DNA of 58,789 bases from Siminovitchia terrae (GTDB taxonomy: Bacteria > Bacillota > Bacilli > Bacillales > Bacillaceae_C). Shown in pieces: positions 52,079 through 58,789 of the stretch. Every line of letters starts with the position of its first letter. The stretch's first letter is position 1. Below the pieces are notes generated by a model that saw only the letters and a list, made by a program, of their open reading frames with translations, made no database searches and was not told the DNA's origin. A program made the translations under genes and the position numbers. Where the stretch lies: NCBI RefSeq assembly GCF_003605405.2, contig NZ_QYTW02000006.1:1144-59932 (forward strand), given 5' to 3'.

Positions 52079-52702
52079 CTAATGGTCATAGGATGCAGGC
52101 TTTTTACTTTGAGTCTCTCCCTCAAAGTCCGGCATAGTGACATGATTCATATTACTAACCCCATCAGACACTAATACTTTTTTGACTGTTAAAAATAATA
52201 TCTTCATATCTAAGAAAAAGTTTCTATTATCTACATACCAGACATCCATTTTAAACTTTTCTTCCCATGTAATGGCATTTCTGCCGTTTACCTGAGCCCA
52301 GCCAGTAATTCCAGGTTTAACTAAATGACGCCTGGCCTGTTCTGTTGTATATAAAGGAAGGTATTCCATCATCAGCGGCCTCGGGCCGACTAAACTCATC
52401 TCACCTTTTATCACGTTTAAAAGCTGCGGTAGTTCATCCAAACTTAATTGCCTCAGAAGCTTTCCAAACTGGGTCAATCGTATATGATCTGGCAGTAAGT
52501 CTCCGTTTTCATCTCTTTCATCAGTCATGGAACGAAATTTATAAAGGACAAAAGGTTTGTCATTTAACCCTGGACGCTGTTGTTTAAAAATAACGGGGCT
52601 TCCCAGTTTAATTTTGATTAATATGGTTGTTATAATAATAAGTGGCAGAAATAAGGTAAAACAGGTAATTGATACAATCAGGTCAAAAGCTCTTTTCATC
52701 AT
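52079..52702 (-). CDS. epsL: EpsL-like undecaprenyl-phosphate sugar-1-P transferase
   Basis: 207 residues, one N-terminal membrane helix (about 9-30), then [20 protein letters not shown], split by the turn, [23 protein letters not shown] and [18 protein letters not shown]. Highly similar in motif order to B. subtilis EpsL including the C-terminal [14 protein letters not shown]. It starts the repeat unit on undecaprenyl phosphate. 69 bp before epsN, 8 bp after galE. ATGATG start; the second ATG has the better RBS spacing. Confidence 0.92.
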   Translation of the reverse strand: MMKRAFDLIVSITCFTLFLPLIIITTILIKIKLGSPVIFKQQRPGLNDKPFVLYKFRSMTDERDENGDLLPDHIRLTQFGKLLRQLSLDELPQLLNVIKGEMSLVGPRPLMMEYLPLYTTEQARRHLVKPGITGWAQVNGRNAITWEEKFKMDVWYVDNRNFFLDMKILFLTVKKVLVSDGVSNMNHVTMPDFEGETQSKKPASYDH

Positions 52703-52710
52703 TCACTCCG

Positions 52711-53751
52711 TTACACCATTTTAGAAAATGCATTTGCTTTTGTGTCGTAACCATCAGGGTTCTTTAACTGCCATCTCCATGTATCTTCACACATTTCCCT
52801 GATTCCTTTTGCAGCAGTCCATCCAAGTTCCTTTTTTGCTTTCAGCGGGTTGGCATAACAAATATCGATATCGCCTGGACGCCTCTCCATAACAGAATAT
52901 GGGATCTTCCTGCCGGATGCTTTCTCAAATGCATCAATCATTTCCAACACACTATATCCCCTGCCGGTGCCTAAATTATATGCCGCTACTCCTTTGGATT
53001 TTAAAACCTTTTCAAGTGCTCTTACATGCCCGACAACTAGGTCGACTACATGAATATAATCCCTGACACCCGTTCCGTCTTTTGTTGGGTAATCATTTCC
53101 AAACACTTTCAGTTCATTCAGTTTTCGGACAGCTACCTGTGAAATGTAGGGCATGAGGTTGTTAGGTATTCCATTTGGGTCTTCACCGATAAGCCCGCTC
53201 TTATGCGCCCCAATGGGATTGAAATAGCGCAAAAGGGCGACACTCCATTCTGGATCAGACACAGTCAGATCACTTAAGATTTCCTCAATCATCTTTTTTG
53301 TACGTCCGTATGGATTCGTTGCCCCAAGTGGATCATCCTCAGATACAGGTACGGATTTTGGGTTTCCATAAACTGTTGCCGAAGAGCTGAATACAATCCT
53401 TTTGACGCTATGTTCTTTCATTACTTCACACAATCGCAAAGTTCCGGAAATATTATTGTGATAATACGAAAGCGGAAAATTCACCGACTCCCCAACTGCT
53501 TTTAACCCAGCAAAATGAATCACTGCACGAATCCTATTTTCTGTAAAAATGCTATCTAAAGCTTCTTTATTTAATAAATCAGCCTGATAAAATGCAAAAT
53601 CTTTTCCAGTAATCCGGCGAACACGATTTAAGGCTTCCGATTTACTGTTTGCTAAGTTATCCACTACAATGATTTCATAACCAGCATTCAACAGTTCCAC
53701 GCAAGTATGACTGCCAATGTAACCGGCTCCGCCTGTAATGAGTATTTTCAT
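52711..53751 (-). CDS. galE: UDP-glucose 4-epimerase
   Basis: 346 residues, extended SDR. NAD loop GGAGYIGS (7-14), catalytic Ser124 region (SSSATVYG), Tyr148 and Lys152 (YGRTK). It interconverts UDP-glucose and UDP-galactose (or the GlcNAc forms) to supply a sugar for the polymer. A 13-bp hairpin lies just upstream (53784-53821). RBS AAGGATG. Confidence 0.93.
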   Translation of the reverse strand: MKILITGGAGYIGSHTCVELLNAGYEIIVVDNLANSKSEALNRVRRITGKDFAFYQADLLNKEALDSIFTENRIRAVIHFAGLKAVGESVNFPLSYYHNNISGTLRLCEVMKEHSVKRIVFSSSATVYGNPKSVPVSEDDPLGATNPYGRTKKMIEEILSDLTVSDPEWSVALLRYFNPIGAHKSGLIGEDPNGIPNNLMPYISQVAVRKLNELKVFGNDYPTKDGTGVRDYIHVVDLVVGHVRALEKVLKSKGVAAYNLGTGRGYSVLEMIDAFEKASGRKIPYSVMERRPGDIDICYANPLKAKKELGWTAAKGIREMCEDTWRWQLKNPDGYDTKANAFSKMV

Positions 53752-53783
53752 GGGTCACATCCTTATTTTTAAGAAGTAACTTT

Positions 53784-53821
53784 AAAAGCACTTCAATCAG
53801 CAAACTGTTTGAAGTGCTTTT
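53784..53821 (-). terminator. Hairpin between the beta-helix gene and galE
   Basis: AAAAGCACTTCAA pairs perfectly with TTGAAGTGCTTTT. The T-run on the minus strand is short (CTTTTAAAG), so it may only partly terminate, or may stabilise the upstream mRNA. Confidence 0.55.
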
Positions 53822-53823
53822 AA

Positions 53824-55791
53824 TTAATTTATCCTATTATCTTTGACCGATTTTAGTAATGAGTCGGGTATTAAGATCTCGTTAACCGCATTGTTCCTTA
53901 ACATATTTTCTTTAATGGAAACATTTTTATGCGGATTTGAATGAATATCGAACTCGATTGCTGCCCCCCTTGCCCCCTCAGCTTTTTCCCCTGTTGTATT
54001 TGAAATACGATTCCCTGAGATCGTTAGGCCATCAAGAGATCCTTTTCCAGATTGACTTTGATATATCCCTCTTTTTCCACCTGTGATTTTATTATTAGTA
54101 ATCGAAATATCAGACATAGACATGGCCTGTTCAAGCAATAAAAATACACCTGAAGTATTTGTAATAACATTGCTGTCCATTTTTACATGGTGGCTCTCCC
54201 CCTGCACAGTCATTGCGTATCCATCGTTATCAGAAAAGTCATTATGAGTTACTGTTAGACGATCTATATAAGTTTTTCTAATGCTGGAGGCTTTAACACC
54301 ATCAAAATAATTTTTGAAAGTATTATTGGAAACAATAGTATTCACGATATCATCTGAAGCAAATAAATGTACTCCTGCTCCATCTTTCAAACCACTAAAC
54401 TTATTATCGGAAATTGTGGTATTTTTTGCTCCTGCAGTAATATTTATTCCGTCCACGGCAGAACGAATCGTGTTTTCGTAAATAACAGTCCGATTTGAAA
54501 CCAGCTGCCCGTTTTCTCCTCCCTCCATCCGAATGCCATTGGTACCTCTTATCTCATTGTTATAAACAGAGAGGTCCTCATTCTTTCTCCAAACAAATAC
54601 ATCTGAAACATACAGTGTATTCTTATACACTTTTGCTCCAGCTGTATCCATAATCAGTAAGGAACAAAACGGGCCTTCTATGCTGTTTTGGGAAAATTCT
54701 ATTCCGTGAAAAAAATAGCCGGAACTGCTTTTTCCCGCCATCCCGGAGTCCGAGCCTGCCAATAAGACACAATATTCATTTGAATTGGTTACAATCGTAT
54801 TTTTAGTAATAACAGCATTATAAAATTGCATTTTCTCCCACGGTTCAAAATGTATACCAGGACGTCCTGTTTTTGATGATATTGCGTTATTAGATATCAA
54901 CAGATGATTTGCCTGTTCAATAACTATTTGCGACCGCTGATTCTCAAGAATGGTGTTATTGGAAATAACGATATAATTACTGTTCTTTTTAGATCCCGAA
55001 ATTGAAATTCCATCCCCAACCGCATTCATTAAAGTGTTGTCCTCGATGATAAGATTATTTTTATCAGATGCAAAAATACAATGCATGTGTTCTGTTCCAT
55101 TCGGATGGTTTTGGTAATTCCCATCACAAGTAATGGACTGAATCTTCGTATTGTTATCCATCGTAATCAAGCGGGTATAATCATCCGGTGCGTCATTTGA
55201 TAACTTTAATATAACAGTATCGCTGTTTTCCCCAATCAGATTAATATTAGGCTTTAGAAAAATAGGCTGCAAAATATAGGTTCCCGCAGGAACGAAGACA
55301 TCTCCCCCGCCATTTGCGGCCAGATCATCAATGGCCTGTTGAAAAGATTTAGTATCATCATGACGTCCATCCCCATAAGCCCCATAATCTTTCACATTTA
55401 TGTTAAAAGATTCATCAGAAACAGTTATAGAAACAGTTTCAGCAAACTCTTTGTACTTGACTGTAATGTTTGCCGAGCCAACACCAACTCCTATAATTGT
55501 TCCTGAGTTGTCCACTGCAACTACACTTGCGTTAGAGGTTGAGTAGTTGCTTTCCTTCATTATATTTTTTTGTGAGTCATCAGAATATACAGCCGTAGCA
55601 AATATGGGTTGGCTTTCATTAATCTTCAGTTTAAAACTTGTTTTATTTAATTTTATAGATGTAAGAAACACCTCCATGTCTACTTTCTCACTTCTATCAG
55701 AAGAATAAATAATGATTAAAAATACAACAGCAAGTAACAGTACACTGAGCCTTTTTGCTTTAATAATAAAATCACGACCTCTTACTTCCAC
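53824..55791 (-). CDS. Membrane-anchored right-handed beta-helix protein with Ig-like (BIG2) domain
   Basis: 655 residues. N-terminal membrane anchor (about 15-30), a BIG2-like domain (about 42-125: NKTSFKLKINESQPIFATAV), then a pectate-lyase-3-type start NVKDYGAYGDGRHDDTKSF and parallel beta-helix repeats to the end (many ISNNTI-type turns). Such proteins bind or cut polysaccharides; here it may be a depolymerase, epimerase or scaffold for the polymer. The GTG start has only a weak GGAA upstream. No clear catalytic residues were identified. Confidence 0.78.
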   Translation of the reverse strand: MEVRGRDFIIKAKRLSVLLLAVVFLIIIYSSDRSEKVDMEVFLTSIKLNKTSFKLKINESQPIFATAVYSDDSQKNIMKESNYSTSNASVVAVDNSGTIIGVGVGSANITVKYKEFAETVSITVSDESFNINVKDYGAYGDGRHDDTKSFQQAIDDLAANGGGDVFVPAGTYILQPIFLKPNINLIGENSDTVILKLSNDAPDDYTRLITMDNNTKIQSITCDGNYQNHPNGTEHMHCIFASDKNNLIIEDNTLMNAVGDGISISGSKKNSNYIVISNNTILENQRSQIVIEQANHLLISNNAISSKTGRPGIHFEPWEKMQFYNAVITKNTIVTNSNEYCVLLAGSDSGMAGKSSSGYFFHGIEFSQNSIEGPFCSLLIMDTAGAKVYKNTLYVSDVFVWRKNEDLSVYNNEIRGTNGIRMEGGENGQLVSNRTVIYENTIRSAVDGINITAGAKNTTISDNKFSGLKDGAGVHLFASDDIVNTIVSNNTFKNYFDGVKASSIRKTYIDRLTVTHNDFSDNDGYAMTVQGESHHVKMDSNVITNTSGVFLLLEQAMSMSDISITNNKITGGKRGIYQSQSGKGSLDGLTISGNRISNTTGEKAEGARGAAIEFDIHSNPHKNVSIKENMLRNNAVNEILIPDSLLKSVKDNRIN

Positions 55792-55809
55792 TATTTTTCC
55801 AATAAAAAA

Positions 55810-57378
55810 TCAAATTTTAAAATTTTTCACTTGCGCAAGTTTCTTCTTTAAAAACAGTTTCTGTATGACATCTATGACTAAATCTTTAAAATACAAATAT
55901 TCCTCCGTTTTCCTAAAAATCAGATAGTATAAAGTGTTCGTGACTGTAATTGTAATCAATATTTTTGATACAAAAATGAGTAACGTTGTACCAATGAGCA
56001 TATTACAAGCACCGTAACTAATTAGGCCGGCAAGTACTGTTGCTGAAGTATATTTAATATATGTGATGAAATAAGATTTTGATGATAAATTAAATCCATA
56101 CTTATAAAGTACATACGGTTCAACCCAAAAACATGTAGTTATTAGACTAAATATAGTTCCAAGAAAAATACCGCTAATCCCCATCATCTTAAGTAAGATT
56201 ATTGATACAACTAAATTAATGATTGATTCTGCAATAGGCTTGTAGCGATCATACCAATACAGGCCCAGAGCATCCCTAAATGTTAATGGAGCCTGTCTCA
56301 TCCCGCCAAGGAAAAAATGGATGACAATCAGTAATACGATATCCATTGAAAAAATGAATTTTTTTCCCAGCCAAATTTCAATTAATGGATTCATGGTACA
56401 CAATAGTCCAACAGCGGCAAAGCCGTATAACCAAAAATTCATAAAAAATATTTTCCGAAAAACTTTCTCAGTTTTTTTCTGACTCTCTGTGACACCAAAG
56501 TTTCCAACACTTGATTTTAAAGCCTCAAAAAATTGTATAAGAACGATGTTCAATGCTGCTAGTATTAATCGATAATTTGAATATAGCCCAACGGCAACCA
56601 ATCCAACATAGCTTGAAATTAATATGTTATCTGTTGAAAGTACAATTACAGTTCCTATTCGATGCATGGCCATAGCCTTCACATTTTTATAAATACCTTT
56701 TAAAACAAATCTATTCAGCTTTGCTACATTTTTATGTTTTAGAAATGGATATAGTTTGTTCGCAGCTCTTGAAACTAAAATATTTTCTATTAAAGTGAAT
56801 ATTAACTGGCATATGACAAATAGAATGAAGTTCTTCCACATAATAAGTACAATACATTGAAAGATATTAAGTAGAATGAAGCTGCTATAACGATAAGTAG
56901 AATCTATATACTTTCTTTGATCTGCAATAATTAAAGATCTTTTGTAAGAATAAAAATAAGTAATAGCTGCATTACAGACAAATAACAAAAATATAAAATG
57001 GAGATATGGAATATCTGGTATATCTTTTATAAAGAACTGTATAAATGGTGTAACAGTTATTCCAAACAATAGTATTAAGGAACCAATGATTAAATAAGCC
57101 TTTTGATATAGTTTCATGAGAGATTTTATTAATTCTATATCTTTTTCAGCAATTGGCTTATACAGGCTATAAACTAACGCTGGTCCGATTCCCAGTTCCA
57201 CTAATGATAAAATTGATATTACATTTGTGAATAGTCCATCTAAACCCAAGTATTCTGTGGACAAAGTTCTAACGAAAACAATCCGGGCAATGACACTGAT
57301 AATGATGCTTAGAAATTGCCCAACCAGGGCAAAACTTAGATTTTTAAGTGACAAGTGAGTCCGCGCTTGGGTATTCAT
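55810..57378 (-). CDS. Lipopolysaccharide/EPS flippase-like polysaccharide transporter (Wzx/MATE type)
   Basis: 522 residues with about fourteen membrane helices. N-terminal LVGQFLSIIISVIARIVFVRTLS (split by helix end) and YLGLDGLFTNV are typical of the polysaccharide flippase family. It would move the lipid-linked repeat unit across the membrane. RBS AAGGAG. 15 bp after the GT2 gene. B. subtilis EpsK has the same role. Confidence 0.87.
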   Translation of the reverse strand: MNTQARTHLSLKNLSFALVGQFLSIIISVIARIVFVRTLSTEYLGLDGLFTNVISILSLVELGIGPALVYSLYKPIAEKDIELIKSLMKLYQKAYLIIGSLILLFGITVTPFIQFFIKDIPDIPYLHFIFLLFVCNAAITYFYSYKRSLIIADQRKYIDSTYRYSSFILLNIFQCIVLIMWKNFILFVICQLIFTLIENILVSRAANKLYPFLKHKNVAKLNRFVLKGIYKNVKAMAMHRIGTVIVLSTDNILISSYVGLVAVGLYSNYRLILAALNIVLIQFFEALKSSVGNFGVTESQKKTEKVFRKIFFMNFWLYGFAAVGLLCTMNPLIEIWLGKKFIFSMDIVLLIVIHFFLGGMRQAPLTFRDALGLYWYDRYKPIAESIINLVVSIILLKMMGISGIFLGTIFSLITTCFWVEPYVLYKYGFNLSSKSYFITYIKYTSATVLAGLISYGACNMLIGTTLLIFVSKILITITVTNTLYYLIFRKTEEYLYFKDLVIDVIQKLFLKKKLAQVKNFKI

Positions 57379-57393
57379 AATACTCCTTCGTAT

Positions 57394-58398
57394 TTACAAT
57401 AATTTCACTGACTTGTTCATCACAATATTCTTAACCATAGGCGTTTTAAACAAAAGCCTCATAAAAGAATAATTACTCAGAGACAAGATGGCGAGCAGCC
57501 TGAAGGTAAGAGGAATATTTGATCCCACAGTGTAAAAATAAATGTTTTTTCGAACCGCTTTTATAAGTTTTGAGCCTTCCACATGAAATTGACAATTATC
57601 AAACACTGCTTCTGATTTAAGCATATCCAATAACGAGTTGATGACTGATAAATTTGCCCTCCATAATATTTGATCACTTAGGCTAGGGTATTGAATATCT
57701 ACATAAGCCTTGAATTCGTGAAAAGCTTGAATACTATCCAGCTTTCTTATATTAAATTTTGATCTTAAAATGCTTCCTTGTCTTTGCATATAGTAGTATC
57801 CGATTTTATTAGAATATGTCAGTTTATTGGCTTGCGAAAACAGTTTATAGGTGGTAAATATATCTTCATACAATTTACCTTCAGGGTACCTGATATTTAA
57901 AAACAGTGATGATTTATATAGTTTATTCCAAGCATAGTGCTTCACATATTCCTCTTCAATCAAAGCTTTTATTGCTTCTTCCCTATTCAGAACTTTTGAT
58001 TGTTCAATCATACAGTCCGATTCTGTATGATTCTTAAATACCCTTGATATTGCACACATGGCAATATCACAGTTATTTTTAACCATTTCCTCCAAGAGCG
58101 TTTCATACATATCCTCAGCAATATAATCATCTCCATCGATAAAACCAATGAAATCACCGGTAGCCTCTCCTAACCCTGCATTTCGAGCAGAACTCAGTCC
58201 TCCATTGATTTTATCGATAATGGTAACTCTTTCATCTTTTCTAGAAATACTTTCAACAACACCAAGCGTGTTATCTGTTGATCCATCATTCACAACGATG
58301 ATCTCCAAATTTTTATATGTTTGCGTAGTAATTGATTCCAGACACTTCTCAATATAGTCTTCAACGTTATATGCAGCTACGATAATACTAATTTTCAT
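57394..58398 (-). CDS. Family 2 glycosyltransferase (EpsJ-like)
   Basis: 334 residues. GT-A fold with SIIVAAYNVEDYIEKCL, VVNDGSTD, NGGLSSARNAG and DGDDYI; the C-terminal third is helical. It adds one sugar to the lipid-linked repeat unit, facing the cytosol. ATG at 58398 has AAGGG 8 bases upstream; an ATG two codons earlier is too close to the RBS. Resembles B. subtilis EpsJ in the catalytic part only. Confidence 0.88.
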   Translation of the reverse strand: MKISIIVAAYNVEDYIEKCLESITTQTYKNLEIIVVNDGSTDNTLGVVESISRKDERVTIIDKINGGLSSARNAGLGEATGDFIGFIDGDDYIAEDMYETLLEEMVKNNCDIAMCAISRVFKNHTESDCMIEQSKVLNREEAIKALIEEEYVKHYAWNKLYKSSLFLNIRYPEGKLYEDIFTTYKLFSQANKLTYSNKIGYYYMQRQGSILRSKFNIRKLDSIQAFHEFKAYVDIQYPSLSDQILWRANLSVINSLLDMLKSEAVFDNCQFHVEGSKLIKAVRKNIYFYTVGSNIPLTFRLLAILSLSNYSFMRLLFKTPMVKNIVMNKSVKLL

Positions 58399-58500
58399 TA
58401 TCATTTCCCTTATAAAGTATTCTCAGCCCGAATCGACTTTCTCAAAGTCTTTTAGAATAAATAAAAGCTCGCATACTTTAGCGGGCCTGTATGATATTAA

Positions 58501-58688
58501 ATCAAATGCGCCTTGGCGTGTTTGCGCCCAGATTTTATCGAGCTCCGCTCGATAAATTCCTCTGAAAATCTGTGGCACCCTAAGGAGGTTTTAATTTTAT
58601 TCAGCCGGGGTTTGAACCCCCACTAAATGGAAACCTATATGCATTCATCTCACCACTTACAGAAGTGGGAGGCTTCTGCTGAATGAAG
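58501..58688 (-). repeat. Dispersed structured element, copy 10 (188 bp)
   Basis: ATCAAATG...GAATGAAG|TTAA on the plus strand, with CACCCTAAGGAGG in place of CATCCGCCGGAGG. It lies between the GT2 gene and the end of the next upstream gene. Confidence 0.9.
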
Positions 58689-58694
58689 TTAAAT

Positions 58695-58787
58695 TTAATT
58701 AATACTACTTCGTAAAACAGCCAACGCTTTTTCAGCTTGTAGCTGGTCAATACTGCTATTCCTTCGCCTATTTGCAACTTTAGTAAA
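58695..58787 (-). CDS. C-terminal end of an upstream eps-locus gene (partial)
   Basis: A minus-strand frame open to the window edge reads FTKVANRRRNSSIDQLQAEK and ALAVLRSSIN, then TAA at 58695-58697. Protein-like composition, right strand and position for the next gene of the eps unit. Too short to identify. Confidence 0.45.
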   Translation of the reverse strand, partial: FTKVANRRRNSSIDQLQAEKALAVLRSSIN

Positions 58788-58789
58788 AC

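Overview
The window looks like a low-GC, endospore-forming Firmicute of the Bacillaceae. Evidence: a spore germinant-receptor operon with a sigma-G-type promoter, an S-box (SAM-I) riboswitch, strong AGGAGG-type ribosome binding sites with frequent GTG/TTG starts, B. subtilis-like EpsN, EpsL and SinR proteins, LTA synthase, and dispersed Bacillus-type intergenic repeats. Species cannot be told from the sequence. No tRNA, rRNA or CRISPR array was seen.

Layout. 0.2-5.4 kb: a minus-strand germination operon (A, C, a small D-type subunit, B) followed by a 2-hydroxyacid dehydrogenase. 5.5-9.7 kb: a cupin divergent from a MalT/BTAD-type regulator and an SDR dehydrogenase. 9.9-15.9 kb: an EamA transporter, a DUF2935 protein, a flavin amine oxidase, an M23 endopeptidase and a succinate-semialdehyde dehydrogenase. 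16.6-24.1 kb: one long minus-strand sulfur-linked unit. It starts with a sigma-A promoter and SAM-I riboswitch, then yezD, a MetQ-MetN-MetI type importer, two CoA-transferase-like A/B pairs and an OsmC protein. 24.1-28.7 kb: DUF4870 and the efeO-efeB-efeU iron uptake operon behind a Fur-box-like site. 28.8-38.0 kb: a molybdopterin oxidoreductase, a VOC protein, LtaS-type synthase, a thiosulfate uptake pair (YeeE/TsuA plus TusA), a YjjG-type HAD phosphatase and a small heme-copper-oxidase-like membrane protein. 38.1-42.5 kb: a TagE-like glycosyltransferase, an MBL-fold hydrolase and a decayed zone with a duplicated MBL fragment.

42.5 kb to the right edge: a minus-strand exopolysaccharide (eps-like) locus that continues off the window. 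It carries a GT2 transferase, a flippase, a beta-helix protein, GalE, EpsL, EpsN, a GT14 transferase, a LysA-fold PLP decarboxylase, two ATP-grasp ligases, a SinR-like regulator, a FemAB/GNAT-like transferase, a PHP tyrosine phosphatase and a second sugar-1-P transferase. The EpsL/EpsN core points to an amino-sugar repeat unit. The PLP enzyme, ATP-grasp and FemAB-like genes suggest an amino-acid or amide decoration, which is inference.

Threaded through the window are ten copies of a ~188-bp, highly structured, non-coding element, all in the same orientation. A nested pair at 46679-47055 exposes its ends: read on the minus strand, each copy sits directly 3' of a TTAA(C) site, starts with CTTCATTCAGC and ends with GCATTTGAT, without target duplication. 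That is the insertion logic of single-strand IS200/IS605-type elements, yet no transposase gene is present. This family and the SAM-riboswitch/CoA-transferase operon are the two most interesting things here.
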